NCBI GenBank assembly: GCA_945643635.1
Contig: CALZFC010000004.1
Coordinates: forward strand, 1,179,001 to 1,243,000
DNA length: 64,000 nt
Source of the DNA: Allodiplogaster sudhausi
Taxonomy: Eukaryota > Nematoda > Chromadorea > Rhabditida > Diplogasteridae
Direction: 5' to 3'
A program made the translations under genes and the position numbers. Shown piece by piece: positions 1-10,499 of the stretch. Positions within the stretch are counted from its first letter, which is position 1. Each line of letters begins with the position of its first letter. Under the pieces are notes generated by a model. It was not told the origin of the DNA. It made no database searches and was given only the letters and a program-made list of their open reading frames with translations.

Positions 1-191
1 TCTGTGGGTAATGATGGCGAGAGAGCATCATACGAGTACAGCCCGATTTTTCAGTCGTGTTTTTTCAAGCATTTTCTTTTTGGCATATTTCTTGTTCTCA
101 AGGCCCTTGTTTTTAAATGTTGATTTCCATGAACATACGGTATTTACATTCATTGTCTATGAAGTAAACGTGCTGTAAACATTTTGTTCAG

Positions 192-195
<4 letters not shown>

Positions 196-250
<55 letters not shown>
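196..250. repeat. (AT)n microsatellite
   Basis: About 45 bases of uninterrupted TA dinucleotides followed by a short imperfect continuation. It lies upstream of the shared 5' flank of the first CTP copy. No gene is seen in bases 1-1025 apart from this flank. Confidence 0.95.
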
Positions 251-251
<1 letters not shown>

Positions 252-259
252 CAGAATTT

Positions 260-760
260 TTGCTTTGGAGTTCTCTGTACTGTTATTTATGTTGATAGCA
301 AATTCATTTACTCCTTATTAATCGACTTTTCAATATAAAATAAAGCATGCAAAAAAAGCTGAAAAAACATGGCTCTGCATTTATATTCATGCACATATAT
401 CTTTTTACATTGGAAAGAGCAGTGATATGCTCGGAGCATGTTTCCTCAACTTTGTTCTAGAAATTGTTTCCTTTTTCTCGGGACAAAGTTCTCAAAATTC
501 ACCTAAGAATCGTATGTACCTCATTGAATTCAAAAGTAAAGTTGCAAAGTTTGAAATTATTGCATATCTAAATATATAATCCATGATATCATTAGGCCAG
601 TAAGAATACGTCTGTTTTTTTATAAGAAATAAGATTATAGATATAAGCATCTTTTCATATCGCGTCCTTGTCGGCTACCTGGTTGAAACATTGCTCGTGT
701 ATCGTTCCCATTTGGCCATTTTCATTAGAAGACGATGTTACTAAATAATTAGGTCATTTT
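260..760 (+). repeat. Duplicated 5' flank of the CTP family (copy at CTP1)
   Basis: This non-coding stretch resembles 11940-12430 on the same strand and 21918-22200 on the opposite strand. Shared landmarks, in order, are a block around TGGCTCTGCAT, a TCGGGACAAAGTT-like block, GCCAGTAAGAATACGT, and a GGCCATTTT block before the gene. It marks the extent of the unit duplicated with each CTP gene and probably includes the promoter. No TATA box or other specific site could be assigned. Confidence 0.7.
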
Positions 761-1025
761 AGTTGAGGCTACATCATGGTCAAAATGAAAAAAAAATGTT
801 TCGCCGATATTTAGAATTAATATTTCTTCACTTTTAAATGCAAAAAAGGTGTATAAATTAAGAAAGTGCACCTCAAGTATATGAATAAAAAACACACCTA
901 TTTCTCTCACAACGATTTCGGCCATTTCACACCAGTCTCTGCCCAGCACTTGGTTGGTTCTTTCGAGTCTCTCCTCGTCTTTCCGTCGTCGTTCTCTCAT
1001 TCTCGGTCTCGTCGTCCCTCGTGCG

Positions 1026-1856
1026 ATGTTGCTTCTCAGGGCCTGCTTCATCCTGATAGTTTGCCTCAGTGCTTCTGCAGATGCGGATGAGCATTGTGGA
1101 ATGACGAATAACTTCCCTCTTAATGTTAGAGACTTGGAGTACAAAATAAAAAGATAAATAAGTTGTTAGTTTTATATTGATAATTTAATAGTACCACGGG
1201 TAGTTTCTTTTAGCTTTTTTTACAGAGGACTTGCTACAACCGCATTCGTGGTGGGCTGCCGAGAAGGATTCGATGTCGACATAAGACTCTGCCAGCACCA
1301 GTTCGGAAACTCATCGAGCGTTGTGTAGAAGTGCATCAATGGTCAGGCACAAGAGGAATGTCAGGAGTGCATGTTGGGATAGAGTTATTTTTCTCTCTTA
1401 TATAATATAGTATTAATCATTATTGATTTCTTTTCATAGTGCTCCAATTTAGAGTGGAAAAAATACGCCTTCCACCAGCTACGTTGCTGGTGTGGAGCTA
1501 ACGATTGCAAGCTGAACTTGTCCGCGATCCTTGACGCCATCGAACGACTCCACCAGTTCATTCGCAAGGAATACCCTGATGACCAGAAGGAGGGCCTTGA
1601 GAGCATTGCTTTTAAAAAGGTCATACACATATTTATGTATCTCTAAGAATAAGACAAAATTTTCTTTTTGTAATTCAATAGTGTCCAGCCCTTTTCGTCA
1701 ACAGCGGTAAAGTAAAAGGCATTAGCAAACGATATTAGCTAAAATTAAATAACATAAAATTGTAACTAATTGCTCGTCACAACTTAGGTGACGGAGGCTG
1801 AATTCAGTGAAGGTCGAGACAACGACTCGCCACGAAGTACCGCAGACAACATCCAG
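1026..1856 (+). pseudogene. CTP1, broken copy of the cysteine-rich membrane protein family
   Basis: Exon 1 (1026-1124) is intact and encodes a signal peptide (MLLLRACFILIV...) followed by DEHCGMTNN, with a GTTAGA donor. Exon 2 starts at 1226 after TTTTTTACAG. Compared with CTP2 it has lost the block encoding the WNNCET region, which shifts the frame, and in the conserved frame a CAG codon has become TAG (QKC site). Its donor reads GGATAG instead of GGTTAG. Exon 3 (1453-1619) is open in frame, but the CMC motif has become CWC. A further exon (1788-1856, VTEAEFSEGRDND...) has good splice sites and would add an acidic, Ser/Asp-rich stalk. No clear membrane-tail exon was found downstream. The early frameshift plus nonsense codon makes a functional product unlikely. 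Confidence 0.75.
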
Positions 1857-1989
1857 GTGAGGACAGAGACTGTTGTCTGGTGTAATATTTATTATTTTCT
1901 TACTTCCCTACAAGATTCTTCCATTCTCTCTAATAAGCACGACAATATGAATGCTTTCGAGTTCGATTTGGCAATTGGCGTATCAATCC

Positions 1990-2910
1990 ATTAAATTTAG
2001 GGGAAATTGAACCTGATTTACATATAAAGACTATTAAATGTAAAACAGCAATGTGAAATTTAGGTGAACTTTCTTCCAAAATGTTAGCTTACATATTTCT
2101 AAATCTGTTCCAGTATGAATGACTCGTTCTTTCTGAGCGAGAGCAGTTCGAACCAAGCGGAGTGCTTGTATGAGCTGATAGTAATCATTCCTCATTTTAT
2201 GAATTTTCTAAAATAATTTTGCTAGTGTTATTATATTTGCGAACTTGAACAGTAAGTAAAAAAAAAGAAAATTCAGCAATTCTAAAAGCTATATTATTAC
2301 AGGTCCAGTACATTTTCATGCATATCTGAAGTAGATTGATTAGCTCACAATCAGGGGTGGGATGGCACCAGTGACAAACAGAGGTGTCAACGGTCCGGCC
2401 CAGCCAATTGCGCCGGAGTGCCCAACATTGCGGGGACGCGCAGGGCCAGGCCGGGGCAGCGGACTGCTGGGCCCGATTGGTCCCGACAATTTGAGAAATT
2501 GAACATTGACTTTGTGAACACCTTGGATTCTGAATGTACTGCTCGTTTCTGAACAAGGGAGTAATAGACATACAATAATTACTCGTCCCAAGACCTCTTT
2601 TTTTAGGTAATTAAAGTCTCACTGAATTTCACTGCGAACATCAGTTTCACAATTTATTCTGTAAATGACGTCGTAAACTGAGGCATGAATCAAGTAAGTT
2701 TGAGCTATTCTTTATTATAATTTTAGGATTAAAGTTATGTAAAATCTCACGGAAAGAGAGTTAGCTATAGTAGATATTAGGCCCCCTGCTATTAGAAGCC
2801 ACGCTTTCTCGGACATAGCTTCCCCCTCCCTCGGGGTGTTGTCCTGTCATTTTAGTTTAAAAAAGGGACGCGGAAACGTTGCTTGATTTGCACCTTTTAT
2901 CTTATTTGGA
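1990..2910. other. Intergenic stretch, no gene recognised
   Basis: There is an acceptor-like site at about 2113 followed by a short open stretch that could be a degenerate last exon of CTP1, but its phase does not fit. Bases 2340-2490 form a GC-rich patch that stands out from the AT-rich surroundings. Its open frames look like composition effects. Confidence 0.5.
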
Positions 2911-2914
2911 AAAA

Positions 2915-3165
2915 AACAAGCCAATAAAAGTAGTACCAATTTTCTTATAAGTCTAGCAATTTTTATATCCTGCTCTATTGAATAGCAGCCATATGTGCAT
3001 TTGTTGAAAACCCCGAAAAATTGTATGTTAACAAATAGCTAATTTCCTTTCAAAATTTATTAAAAAAAAAAAAAATTCAAAGCCACTTTCACAGTCACAA
3101 AATACAGAAAATGTATAGCGTGCAAAACTGTCAGAAATGCTCATGAATTCAGGTCATCAATGATA
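2915..3165 (-). repeat. Third, diverged copy of the 3' flank of CTP2
   Basis: This segment matches 16850-17105 in the same orientation, and therefore the reverse complement of about 6655-6910, with many substitutions. Shared blocks include CTATTGAATAGCAGCC, TATGTTAACAAATAGCTA and GAGCCACTTTCA-like stretches. The last CTP exon that should precede it is absent; at that point the sequence has a short perfect hairpin at 3177-3195 instead. It is a remnant of an older duplication of the CTP 3' region. Confidence 0.7.
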
Positions 3166-3529
3166 AATATTTTCCGCCTGGACGAACCAGGCGGGGTAAC
3201 TGCCATGAGAGCGCTGCCTGCAAAATAGCCCGCATGAATGAGAGTAACTGAAATTCCAACCTTTAGTGATTATTTTTCAGCGATCGCCCTCCTATATACA
3301 AATAGCTTATAACTGATTCAGCATGAAGGATTCAAGTAGATCTTTTACATTATAAGGGAACAAAGGAGTACTGTTCAACATAAATAACCAGAACGGCATA
3401 TCTATTATGGCAACAAAATCACCCTTGGGGGTAAGGGAGGGAAGCCTAATATGGCGAAGCATGTATGCGGACATTTCCCTTGCGCGATAGCTGACCTACT
3501 TCTAGTTGTCAACAAAAATAGGAAAATTT

Positions 3530-4189
3530 CTAACACTTGATCGTCTCGTCGTAGTGTTCGACGTGGAGCGAGACGACATCCATGTCGTAGACGGGCCCGT
3601 TCATGTACTTTTTCGGCACTTCAAAGTCGACGCGACGCTTGCAGCCCTGATCAAATTTGCACTGTTTAAAAAAAAACTTAAGCAAGGATGGACTCATTGA
3701 CTATTTCACTAATACATCATATTATTCTATTTGTTATTTTCTGTATAAAATCGCCAATTACTTAGTAAAAATGGTGTTTCGCAGAGAAAACAACCAACTG
3801 AGTGAGAGAAGTATGTCTTCTTTCTTTTTTTTTGACATCTACTTCAATGACTCATTCATTACATTTCACACGGACTGGTTATTTGAAAAGGAAAAGACAA
3901 AGTGAAAGGGAGGAGCTGGATTTAACCATTCGAATGATTCAATTGGACTTACTTTATGCCCAATGGCTTCATTGTATTCAAAACCATTTATTTATGATGT
4001 AAAATATGATATTTGAGAATCGTAAAAATTAAAAGGTTTGACCTCTCTCTGTTGCTCCTCCGTCAAGTCGCAGTCGTGGAAGAAGCGCACGAAGGGTTCA
4101 ATTGAACCGAACTGAAGAGAGAAAATCTCACCATCAGGGTCAACAAATCCAATCTCTCTCTCTCTTTTTTTTCTCTCTCACTTTCTCTT

Positions 4190-4244
<55 letters not shown>

Positions 4245-4262
4245 TTCTCTTCCTCTCTCTCC

Positions 4263-4293
<31 letters not shown>

Positions 4294-4422
4294 TCTCTCT
4301 CTCTTTAATTCGGCTGTTCCTATTACTTCTTCCCATTATGCTCACCTCGTCCTCTCCGCCCGTCACCTCAAATTCGCCGCGGTCGTTTGCCCTCCCGTCC
4401 ATGAGCATATCATTGGGGTCGA
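3530..4422 (-). pseudogene. Transthyretin-like (TTL) family gene lacking its first exon (TTL-A)
   Basis: Three minus-strand exons with matching phases were read: 4346-4422 (VDPNDMLMDGRANDRGEFEV...), 4043-4111 (FGSIEPFVRFFHDCD...) and 3530-3661 (CKFDQGCKRRVDFEVPKKYM... to a TAG stop). This matches the core of nematode TTL proteins (PF01060): D-P-x-D-x-L...G.t...G.F.v.G, then IdPxxxxxHDCd, then a Cys-containing strand and a conserved C-terminal Cys. TTL proteins are small secreted beta-sandwich proteins. The signal peptide and first strands are missing. In the related copy at 29.7 kb the exon with QNVTVKGTAICN lies between the shared promoter block and the intron, but here promoter-like sequence (4600-4760) runs directly into the intron. 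The remainder is open, so the loss may be recent. A distant exon cannot be excluded. Confidence 0.7.
4155..4310. repeat. (CT)n tract in a TTL intron
   Basis: A run of CT repeats with TTT/CCT interruptions, located in the TTL-A intron between the second and third family exons. The TTL pseudogene at 29.9-30.3 kb has an equivalent GA tract on the plus strand in the same intron. The tract therefore predates that duplication. Confidence 0.9.
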
Positions 4423-4559
4423 CTGAAAGTGCAGCGAAATTCAAATAATAGTATCATGCAAAAGATGCTGGAAGTCCCAAAAATGTGGACCAAAAAATAA
4501 AGAGACAATAAAGTAGAAAATCGCTTATCTTTTAGAAAAGATTTAGTGAAATGCTAAAG

Positions 4560-4760
4560 TAAGATATTTTTTTCTTTCTCTACCTCTGTCTCCATGTCTC
4601 TTTCGGAGACTGAACACGTATAATGATGACAAATTTCGAGGAGCTGGGAATGCATGGAAATATGACTGATCAGAGACAGGAAGGCAGTCACTCAAATAAC
4701 ATTCTTTTATATTGCCTCGATTTCTCTTTCCCCATGACGCGCCGTTCCTTCGCACCTTTT
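4560..4760 (-). promoter_or_regulatory. Conserved 5' flank of TTL genes
   Basis: The segment resembles 10740-10905 (minus) and 29230-29380 (plus). Shared pieces include a GAGGCA(A)/ATGACA...TGAGTCACTGCCTTCC-like block, a CTGATCAGTCATATTT-like block and TTCAGTCTCCGAA. Because it precedes TTL exon 1 in the 29-kb copy, it is inferred to be promoter or 5' UTR. The TGAGTCA-like heptamer is an AP-1-type core, but its role is a guess. Confidence 0.45.
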
Positions 4761-4769
4761 TTTTGTTTT

Positions 4770-5190
4770 TCCTAGTAAAAAAAAGTTATTGCCTGAAAAC
4801 CACATTTCAAAAAATTTAATTAACCGAAAGTCATATAATAAATTCGAAAACATATGTATCCTTCGATTTTCTTCATAACAACATATTATATGTCATTTTT
4901 TCTCCTCTTTCTTTTATACTATTATTCAGCTTTAGCCCGTATCGGGAAATAGATGAAGTGCTCAAAAAACTGATTTTTGAAAATTAAAAATGCATAAAAC
5001 TGGTAGAAAATGAAAATATTCAGGAAACTCGTCAACGATGTTTTTGTGCGTTGTCCGAATACACATCAGATAAAAAAAAGAAAATTCAAAAACATTGAGT
5101 TTAAGGAAAGATATATGGACTTAAACATTTTGCATACTCTTGTATGCCCAGTCAAAGAAAAAAATTTTATAACAAAATCGACCCCCTAAT
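4770..5190. other. AT-rich spacer, nothing recognised
   Basis: No open frame of note, no repeat shared with the rest of the window, and no RNA-like structure was seen. Confidence 0.5.
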
Positions 5191-5255
5191 TTACGCCAGT
5201 CCCACTCCTCTTCACATCCAGTCGACAGTTAAGAAGCCGAGAGACCTTCATTACA
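5191..5255 (+). mobile_element. LTR fragment carried on the inverted repeat
   Basis: The reverse complement reads like the outer end of the LTR at 18314-18378, from TGTAATGAAG... to GACTGGCGTAA. The adjoining non-LTR bases (TTTTTTTCTAATAAAG...) also match, so this is a copy of the LTR-flank junction and not an independent insertion. Matching ends inside the LTR, so one duplication breakpoint is within it. Confidence 0.85.
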
Positions 5256-5688
5256 TAAAACATAGTCTCTTCTTTATTAGAAAAAAAAAGATTATATGTA
5301 TGTAGCTTCCTTGTTGACCAGCTATGACTTGCGTGCTGATTGGAACATTGCATGCGCAGCGTTCCCATTCGGCCATTTTGGCGGTACATCACTACAAGAC
5401 GATGACACTTTTCGTTAATAATTTGGTTATCTTAGTGGAGAGAAGATCATGGTCAAAATGAGAAATGTTTTGCCGATATTTAGAATTGATATTCATTTTA
5501 TATTTAAAATTTAAACCTGGTGTGTAAATTAACAAAGTGCACCTCAAGTATAAGAAAAAAGATTCTCTCTCACAACGATATCGGTCATTTCACACGAGTT
5601 TTCGCCCAGCAGTTGGTTGGCTCTTCCGAGTCTCACTTCGTCTTTCCGACGTCGTTCTCTCATTCTCAGTTTCGTCGTCCCTCGTGTG

Positions 5689-6650
5689 ATGTTGCTTCTC
5701 AGGGCCTGCTTCATTCTTCTGGCCTGCCTCTGTGCTTCTGCAAATGCGGATGAGCATTGTGGCACGACGAACAACTTCGTTGCTAATGTTAGTGGCTTCG
5801 AGTGAGAAAAGCTAAATGAGTTTTTATTTTTATATTTAGCATTAATTTCTCTATGTTGTATTTTTTTTTGTTTTTCAGAGGACTTGCTACAACTGGAACA
5901 ACTGCGAGACATGCGTGGTGGGCTGCGCAGAAGGATTAGTTGGCGACATGAGACTCTGCCGGCACCAGTTCGGAAACTCAATGAGCGTTGAGCAGAAGTG
6001 CTTCAATGGTCAGGTACACGAGGAACATCAGGAGTGCATGTTGGGTTAGAGTTATCTTCTCTCTTATGTACATAATTATTTTTAATCATTAATGAGTTTT
6101 TTTGAAAGTGCCCAATTTTAGAGTGGAAAGACTACGGTTTCCGGGAGCTGACTTGCATGTGCGGAGTCAACGATTGCAAGCTGAACTTGTCCGCGTACTC
6201 CGACGCCATCGAACGCATCGAACAGTTGATTCGCGAGGAGTACCGTGATGAGAAGAAGGAGGGCCAAAAGACTGTTGATTTTAAAAAGGTCATCCATATA
6301 TCTCTAAGAATATGACGAAATTGTCATTTTGAAGTGCAATATTTCACCTGCCTGTTTCGTCAATAGCGATATATTTACTGCGTTTAAAACACATTCCGAT
6401 TGCTTAAAAGAAAATATACTGTATTTTCTTTCTTGCAATCATTATAAGCATGGAGATTTCTTTTTTAATCCCCGTTTATTTGACCTCAAAGAAAATTTTC
6501 CATGTTGTTTGTCGATTTAATAATTAAATTTTCTTCTAATATACTCGTATTTTCAAGGCAAATATCATCGTCATCGTCGTTTCTTTGTCGCTTGCGACGA
6601 GTGCGGCAGTCATTGCTACCGGCATGATGATTTACTTCGCATTCCATTGA
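5689..6650 (+). CDS. CTP2, intact secreted-ectodomain, cysteine-rich single-pass membrane protein
   Basis: Four exons join in frame: 5689-5787, 5879-6044, 6122-6288 and 6558-6650, giving 174 residues. Residues 1-21 form a signal peptide (MLLLRACFILLACLCASANA). The ectodomain has 11 cysteines (DEHCG, RTCYNWNNC, ETCVVGC, MRLC, VEQKC, HQEC, LTCMCGVNDCKLN). A charged stalk (IREEYRDEKKEGQK) follows, then a C-terminal hydrophobic segment (ANIIVIVVSLSLATSAAVIA...MMIYFAFH) that could be a membrane anchor or a GPI signal. The C-x-C-x4-C-x-L-N ending and the cysteine number recall Ly6/three-finger domains; nematode ET modules (PF01684) are the alternative. The start is the ATG directly before the signal peptide; an in-frame TTG lies upstream. 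Donors are GTTAGT/GTTAGA. Compared with the right arm, an additional stalk exon is deleted here, yet the phase remains compatible. Confidence 0.75.
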
Positions 6651-6654
6651 TGGC

Positions 6655-7339
6655 CTGTATAAATGAGCGTTTCTAACAGTTTCTCACGCCGCTATACATT
6701 TTCCCTTTTTTTGTGTCTCTGAAAGTGGCTCTGAATTCGTTTTTTTTTAAGAGAAATTTTGAAAGTTTATTAGCTATTTGTTAACATAGTATGTTTCGGA
6801 TAATTTTTTCAACATATGCACATAGGGTTGCTATTCAATAGAACAGGATATAAGAAATTGGGCTAGACTGATGAGAAAATTGGTACTTGTTTTATTGGCC
6901 TGTTTTATTTCTGTAACAATGAGTGATAGAAAACAGCCAATCAAAGTCAAACTCTTTATTAACAATGTGCGAATCATACAAGTTATGAACGCACATAACA
7001 GAACTTATTATAAATCTATAAATGCTATTTTAACAATGCGTTTAATAATCAATCAATAAAAACATTATTGATCCAAAAACAGGAGGAACAACAACAATGA
7101 TGTGGTAAAAGGCCTCGCAAAAAAACCTGAGGGATTTCCCTCTATCAGTCCATATTTTATGTTGATCTCGGTTTGCTCTATGCGATCCTTTATAAGTTTC
7201 CTTTTTCTTCTCTCTTTCTCTCTCTGTCTGTGTCATTCTAGATTCTCTCTGTCCCGCTTTGTATCTCTCTCTGTGTCTCTCTCTCTATTTCTCAATCTCT
7301 CACTTCTCCATTTCCTCCATTAAATGATTCAATTTCAGG
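6655..7339. other. Between the convergent genes CTP2 and Z
   Basis: 3' flank of CTP2 with a T-rich run and an AT-rich stretch. The open frame at 6871-7059 is repeated exactly on the opposite arm but shows no domain, and it overlaps a flank also found at 2915-3165, which is not open. It is treated as non-coding. Confidence 0.55.
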
Positions 7340-7505
7340 CTAAAATTTGACGATATCCTCAACTTCAGCGACGGTGTCAAGGGCAATCGGTCTCCAATTT
7401 TCAAGGCAATAGACCTTACAATTAGTATATCTCTCTATCACTCCTTCTCTCTCCCCCTCTGCCTCTCTCACTCTCTGCCTCTTTCCCTATCTGCCTCTCT
7501 CTGCC

Positions 7506-7552
<47 letters not shown>

Positions 7553-7665
7553 ATCCATCTGTCTTCATCTCTGTTATTTACTTTCTTCTTCTTGTTCAAT
7601 TAATATTCTCTATTTCTCTCTCTCTCTCTCACTCACTCTCTCTATCTCTCTCTCTTTTTACTTCT
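7200..7665. repeat. CT-rich low-complexity tract
   Basis: Several (CT)n runs interrupted by TGCCTCTCTC-like repeats. The same tract occurs as GA at 16080-16560 on the right arm. All open frames here are poly-Ser/Leu or poly-Arg/Glu translations. Confidence 0.95.
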
Positions 7666-8644
7666 CTGCATGGTTTTATGAAGCTTTGGCATTCTCGCCT
7701 GACTCACACGACATTTATTTTTTGCCATCGACTTGGAAAGGCGAGAAACGGAACAACCTTTTCTTTGCCACAAAAACCTCACAACCTACAAATTCACGAT
7801 GTTTTAACGAATAAAAAAAGATAATAAAAGTTTTCAAAACGCAGCATCAGTCGAACTTATTATACTTCTATAAATGCAATCGTTTTAAAACAATACAAAT
7901 CAATTGATAAAAGCAATTTGGCCTACAGCGGGGCAACATCAATGCTGCAGCTACATACAGATAATTACCGTAACGAGCTCTCGCCTTACAATCAGTCTCA
8001 CGTCAGCGTTGTTCTGGAAAGGTTTATTTGTCCTCTTGGTAGATTCAAACTCGCGTGCCTACCAATCTACCAATATTCTAGGAAGGCTTACTCATTGCGC
8101 TACTCGTCTCGCTTAAGAGCATCGCTGGCCACTCTTCTGCAGGGATGCACTTGCGGAAGACCAATTCGAACCGTTTTGGGAAATGAAGCTCTTTGAGCTT
8201 TTCCAACGAGAAGCGAGCGTTCCGGAGAGTTTGAAACTAAAATAAAATATTATAATTTTCGGATAAATAAATCATTACCAAGCTTACTGAAACAATTATG
8301 AAAAAATTAATTTAAATGAAAAAAATGAAGTCACCTGCCAGTTCTCTTCATACAAGACGAACTTGTGCGTTCTTTCCGCGGACAAGAAACACTGGATCAG
8401 ATCCTCTCTAGGAGGGACGAGTAGGTAATCTATCGATACTGTCCAACTCGAATCATCAATTTATGAGTAAGGGAGCTCCAATGAATCCGGGCATGCCTGG
8501 AGCCAACTGACTGTGCTGGAAGGGACGACTTGGCCCCAGAGCCGTCAGCTCCAGAATCTTCATTCGACGTCGACGACTTCAACAGGGAGCCTGTGATTGT
8601 GAGCGCGGAAAAAAACCACCAATCAGAAGTAGTGCCACTGCCAT
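7340..8644 (-). CDS. Gene Z, left-arm copy, function unknown
   Basis: Four coding-like blocks are seen on the minus strand. The first (8430-8644) begins at ATGGCAGTGGC and could encode a hydrophobic N-terminus followed by a Ser/Gly/Asp-rich segment. The second (about 8337-8440) reads VSIDYLLVPPREDLIQC then ERTHKFVLYEENWQ and ends at a GTGACT donor. The third (about 8110-8236) reads FQTLRNARFSLEKLKELHF then PKRFELVFRKCIPAEEW. The fourth (7340-7414) reads VYCLENWRPIALDTVAEVED then IVKF and a stop. Here the first block has one T fewer in a T run and lacks GACCC compared with the right arm, so its frame is disturbed. I could not make all phases agree. No family recognised; a soluble domain with mixed alpha/beta pattern is all that can be said. 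Confidence 0.4.
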
Positions 8645-8679
8645 CGCGATAATTGGATTCTGCAGTGAATATTTTTTGG

Positions 8680-9480
8680 TGATCATCCTCTTTTCTGAGT
8701 GGTACATCTATGTAGTTCAAGCTGACAACAACAAACAAACTATAAAAAATATTTCAATAAATGAAATTTAGAGAGAAATGTCCAGGCAAGACATCACATA
8801 CCACGTCTCTCATCTCGCCATCGCAACTTTCGTACACCTACTAGCCTGTAATATAGCCTACATATATATCTTATAGAAAACATATTGGGAGTAAGAGAGA
8901 GAGAGAGAGCGAAAAACAACAACTTGAACGCGTAATTTTCCTTTCCGATACAGAACAAATAATCTAATGGCGAAAAAAAAAGTAGAAAAAGAGATGCTCG
9001 CTCTCATCGACCGTTATAAAAGACATCGAGCGCCATCTCTCTATGATCCTATTAGAACCACAGAAAATTGTTATTGTTCCCATGATTGAGACTTTCACAC
9101 TGACTGCTCATTGTTGTCGCGTGTTATTCATAAAGAAGGCAGTCGATGTCGTTTCTGTCGATCGATTCGAGCATCTCTCTTATGGAACTGTCTTCTTTTG
9201 TGTCTATTTCCCCCATCAAATTATTTGTTCTGGGTCGGAAAGGGAAAAATTGGCGTTCAAGTTGTTGTTTTTCGCTCTCTCTCTCTTTCTCTCTCCTTCT
9301 CTCTCTCTCTTTCGCTCTCTCTCTCTCTCTCTCTCTCTTACCCCCCATCTGCCATTTGCTACTAACGAACTTTTTGCTCCAGCCGATGTTCTATAAGACC
9401 TAGACATTACAGGCCAGTAAGTGTACGATAGTAGCGACGGCGAAAACAAGCAGTATAACAATGTGATGTTTTGTCTATAC
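8680..9480. other. Spacer with GA/CT tracts
   Basis: Short GA tract near 8890 and a CT tract at 9270-9345. Open frames here are driven by the repeats. A TCAA tetranucleotide run follows at about 9585-9603. No gene recognised. Confidence 0.6.
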
Positions 9481-10085
9481 ATTTCCCTCTTAATTTTATT
9501 TACTAAAATATTTTAATCTAATTTTTTTATCTGCTTGTTTGTTTTAAACTTTTATTTGAAATAAAACGGTTTCACGGTAAATTCAATCAATCAATCAATC
9601 AATTTATACGGTGAGCATATGTAGTAATATAACACACGTGGAAAATTTTTTAATAAAAAAAGTTATATTAAAATTGAATACTGGGAGAAAGATTTCAATT
9701 ACATATAATTTTTTCCTGGGAGAACAAGACTAGCTTAAAACATACCTGCGCAAATTTTCAACACATAAAATTTCTTTGATACTACGAAAATGCCTTTGAA
9801 CTCCGTTCATTCTGTAAGATTTAGTAGGCATTTTTGCTCTATATGTCTGTCTCTCACTCTCTCATTGAAGTGAACGATTTAAATCGATTTGTCACTTCCG
9901 GGAAATACTGAAAATTGGTTGCTAATAGAAAACCGCTGCCCACTCTGCACGGCTTAGGAACAAGAGTTTTAGCTAGAAGCGAAGTGCATCCGAGTGTAGA
10001 TTAATAAATGAGTAGATTTCGCGTCTATGTAAATCCGTGTATTCTCCGAAATCCCTTCATTACCTGCTATCCTGGACGTGCACGC
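9480..10085. other. AT-rich spacer, nothing recognised
   Basis: No supported coding exon, repeat or RNA gene seen. Confidence 0.5.
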
Positions 10086-10087
10086 CA

Positions 10088-10335
10088 TCATGCCATTCGC
10101 TCTGCCATGTCTAACAAATGTCGTCTATGGTGAGGAAACAATTCCTTTTCATCACATTACGGTGACAGAGGAGCGGAAGGAACCAGACACTCTTGGCTCG
10201 AAATGCATTACAAAAATTAAAACAGCAAAATAGGGCATAAACGAAGAATCAGACGAGGACGAGAGCGACGTGGTGTTCGACATGGACCACGACTTGATCA
10301 GGGCACTGATCGACACGAAGACAAATATAGCGTAG
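10088..10335 (+). CDS. Possible exons of an unknown acidic protein
   Basis: The stretch 10238-10335 reads ESDEDESDVVFDMDHDLIRA followed by LIDTKTNIA and a TAG stop. This is a non-repetitive acidic sequence with codon-like composition. An upstream piece around 10088-10130 ends at a GTGAGG donor. I could not link the two in phase and do not recognise the protein. It may be the tail of a degraded gene. Confidence 0.25.
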
Positions 10336-10499
10336 AGTTACAAAGTAGAATTAGAAGTTTGAATTGGGAGGATCTTGATTTTTTTCCAAGTTTCTAAGGC
10401 ACCTTTTCACTGTCTACTTGCCCATGAAGACGACTACCAGTGCTTATTTGGCTGGTCAGAATGCAAATTTAACATCTATCACAACAATTATGCTACAAA

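Larger units (their letters stand above)
5191..8676. repeat. Left arm of a large inverted repeat
   Basis: The reverse complement of this arm corresponds to 15081-18378 with very few substitutions over the aligned parts. The arms differ by two blocks: about 845 bases (roughly 5368-6213 here) are absent from the right arm, and about 680 bases (roughly 17383-18063) are absent here. Matching stops outward at about 5191 and inward at about 8676. The arm carries the CTP2 gene, a long CT tract and the minus-strand gene Z. Confidence 0.9.

Noticed and set aside
2336..2580. Overlapping open frames in a GC-rich patch
   Set aside because: They overlap in all frames, lack splice signals in phase and have Pro/Ala/Ser compositional bias only.
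3177..3195. Perfect short hairpin CGCCTGGACGAACCAGGCG
   Set aside because: It has no T run, no gene context and no second copy. A chance or degenerate palindrome is the simpler explanation.
3530..3661. First read as a CDC50/TMEM30 fragment because of the MNGPVYD motif
   Set aside because: The neighbouring exons carry the transthyretin-like motifs (DPxDxL, IEPxVxFxHDCD), which explain all three exons together.
6871..7059. Open frame MRKLVLVLLACFISVTMSDR..., repeated on the other arm at 16698-16886
   Set aside because: Although it looks like a signal peptide, the homologous flank at 2915-3165 is not open, and the rest has no conserved features. The duplication alone explains its presence twice.
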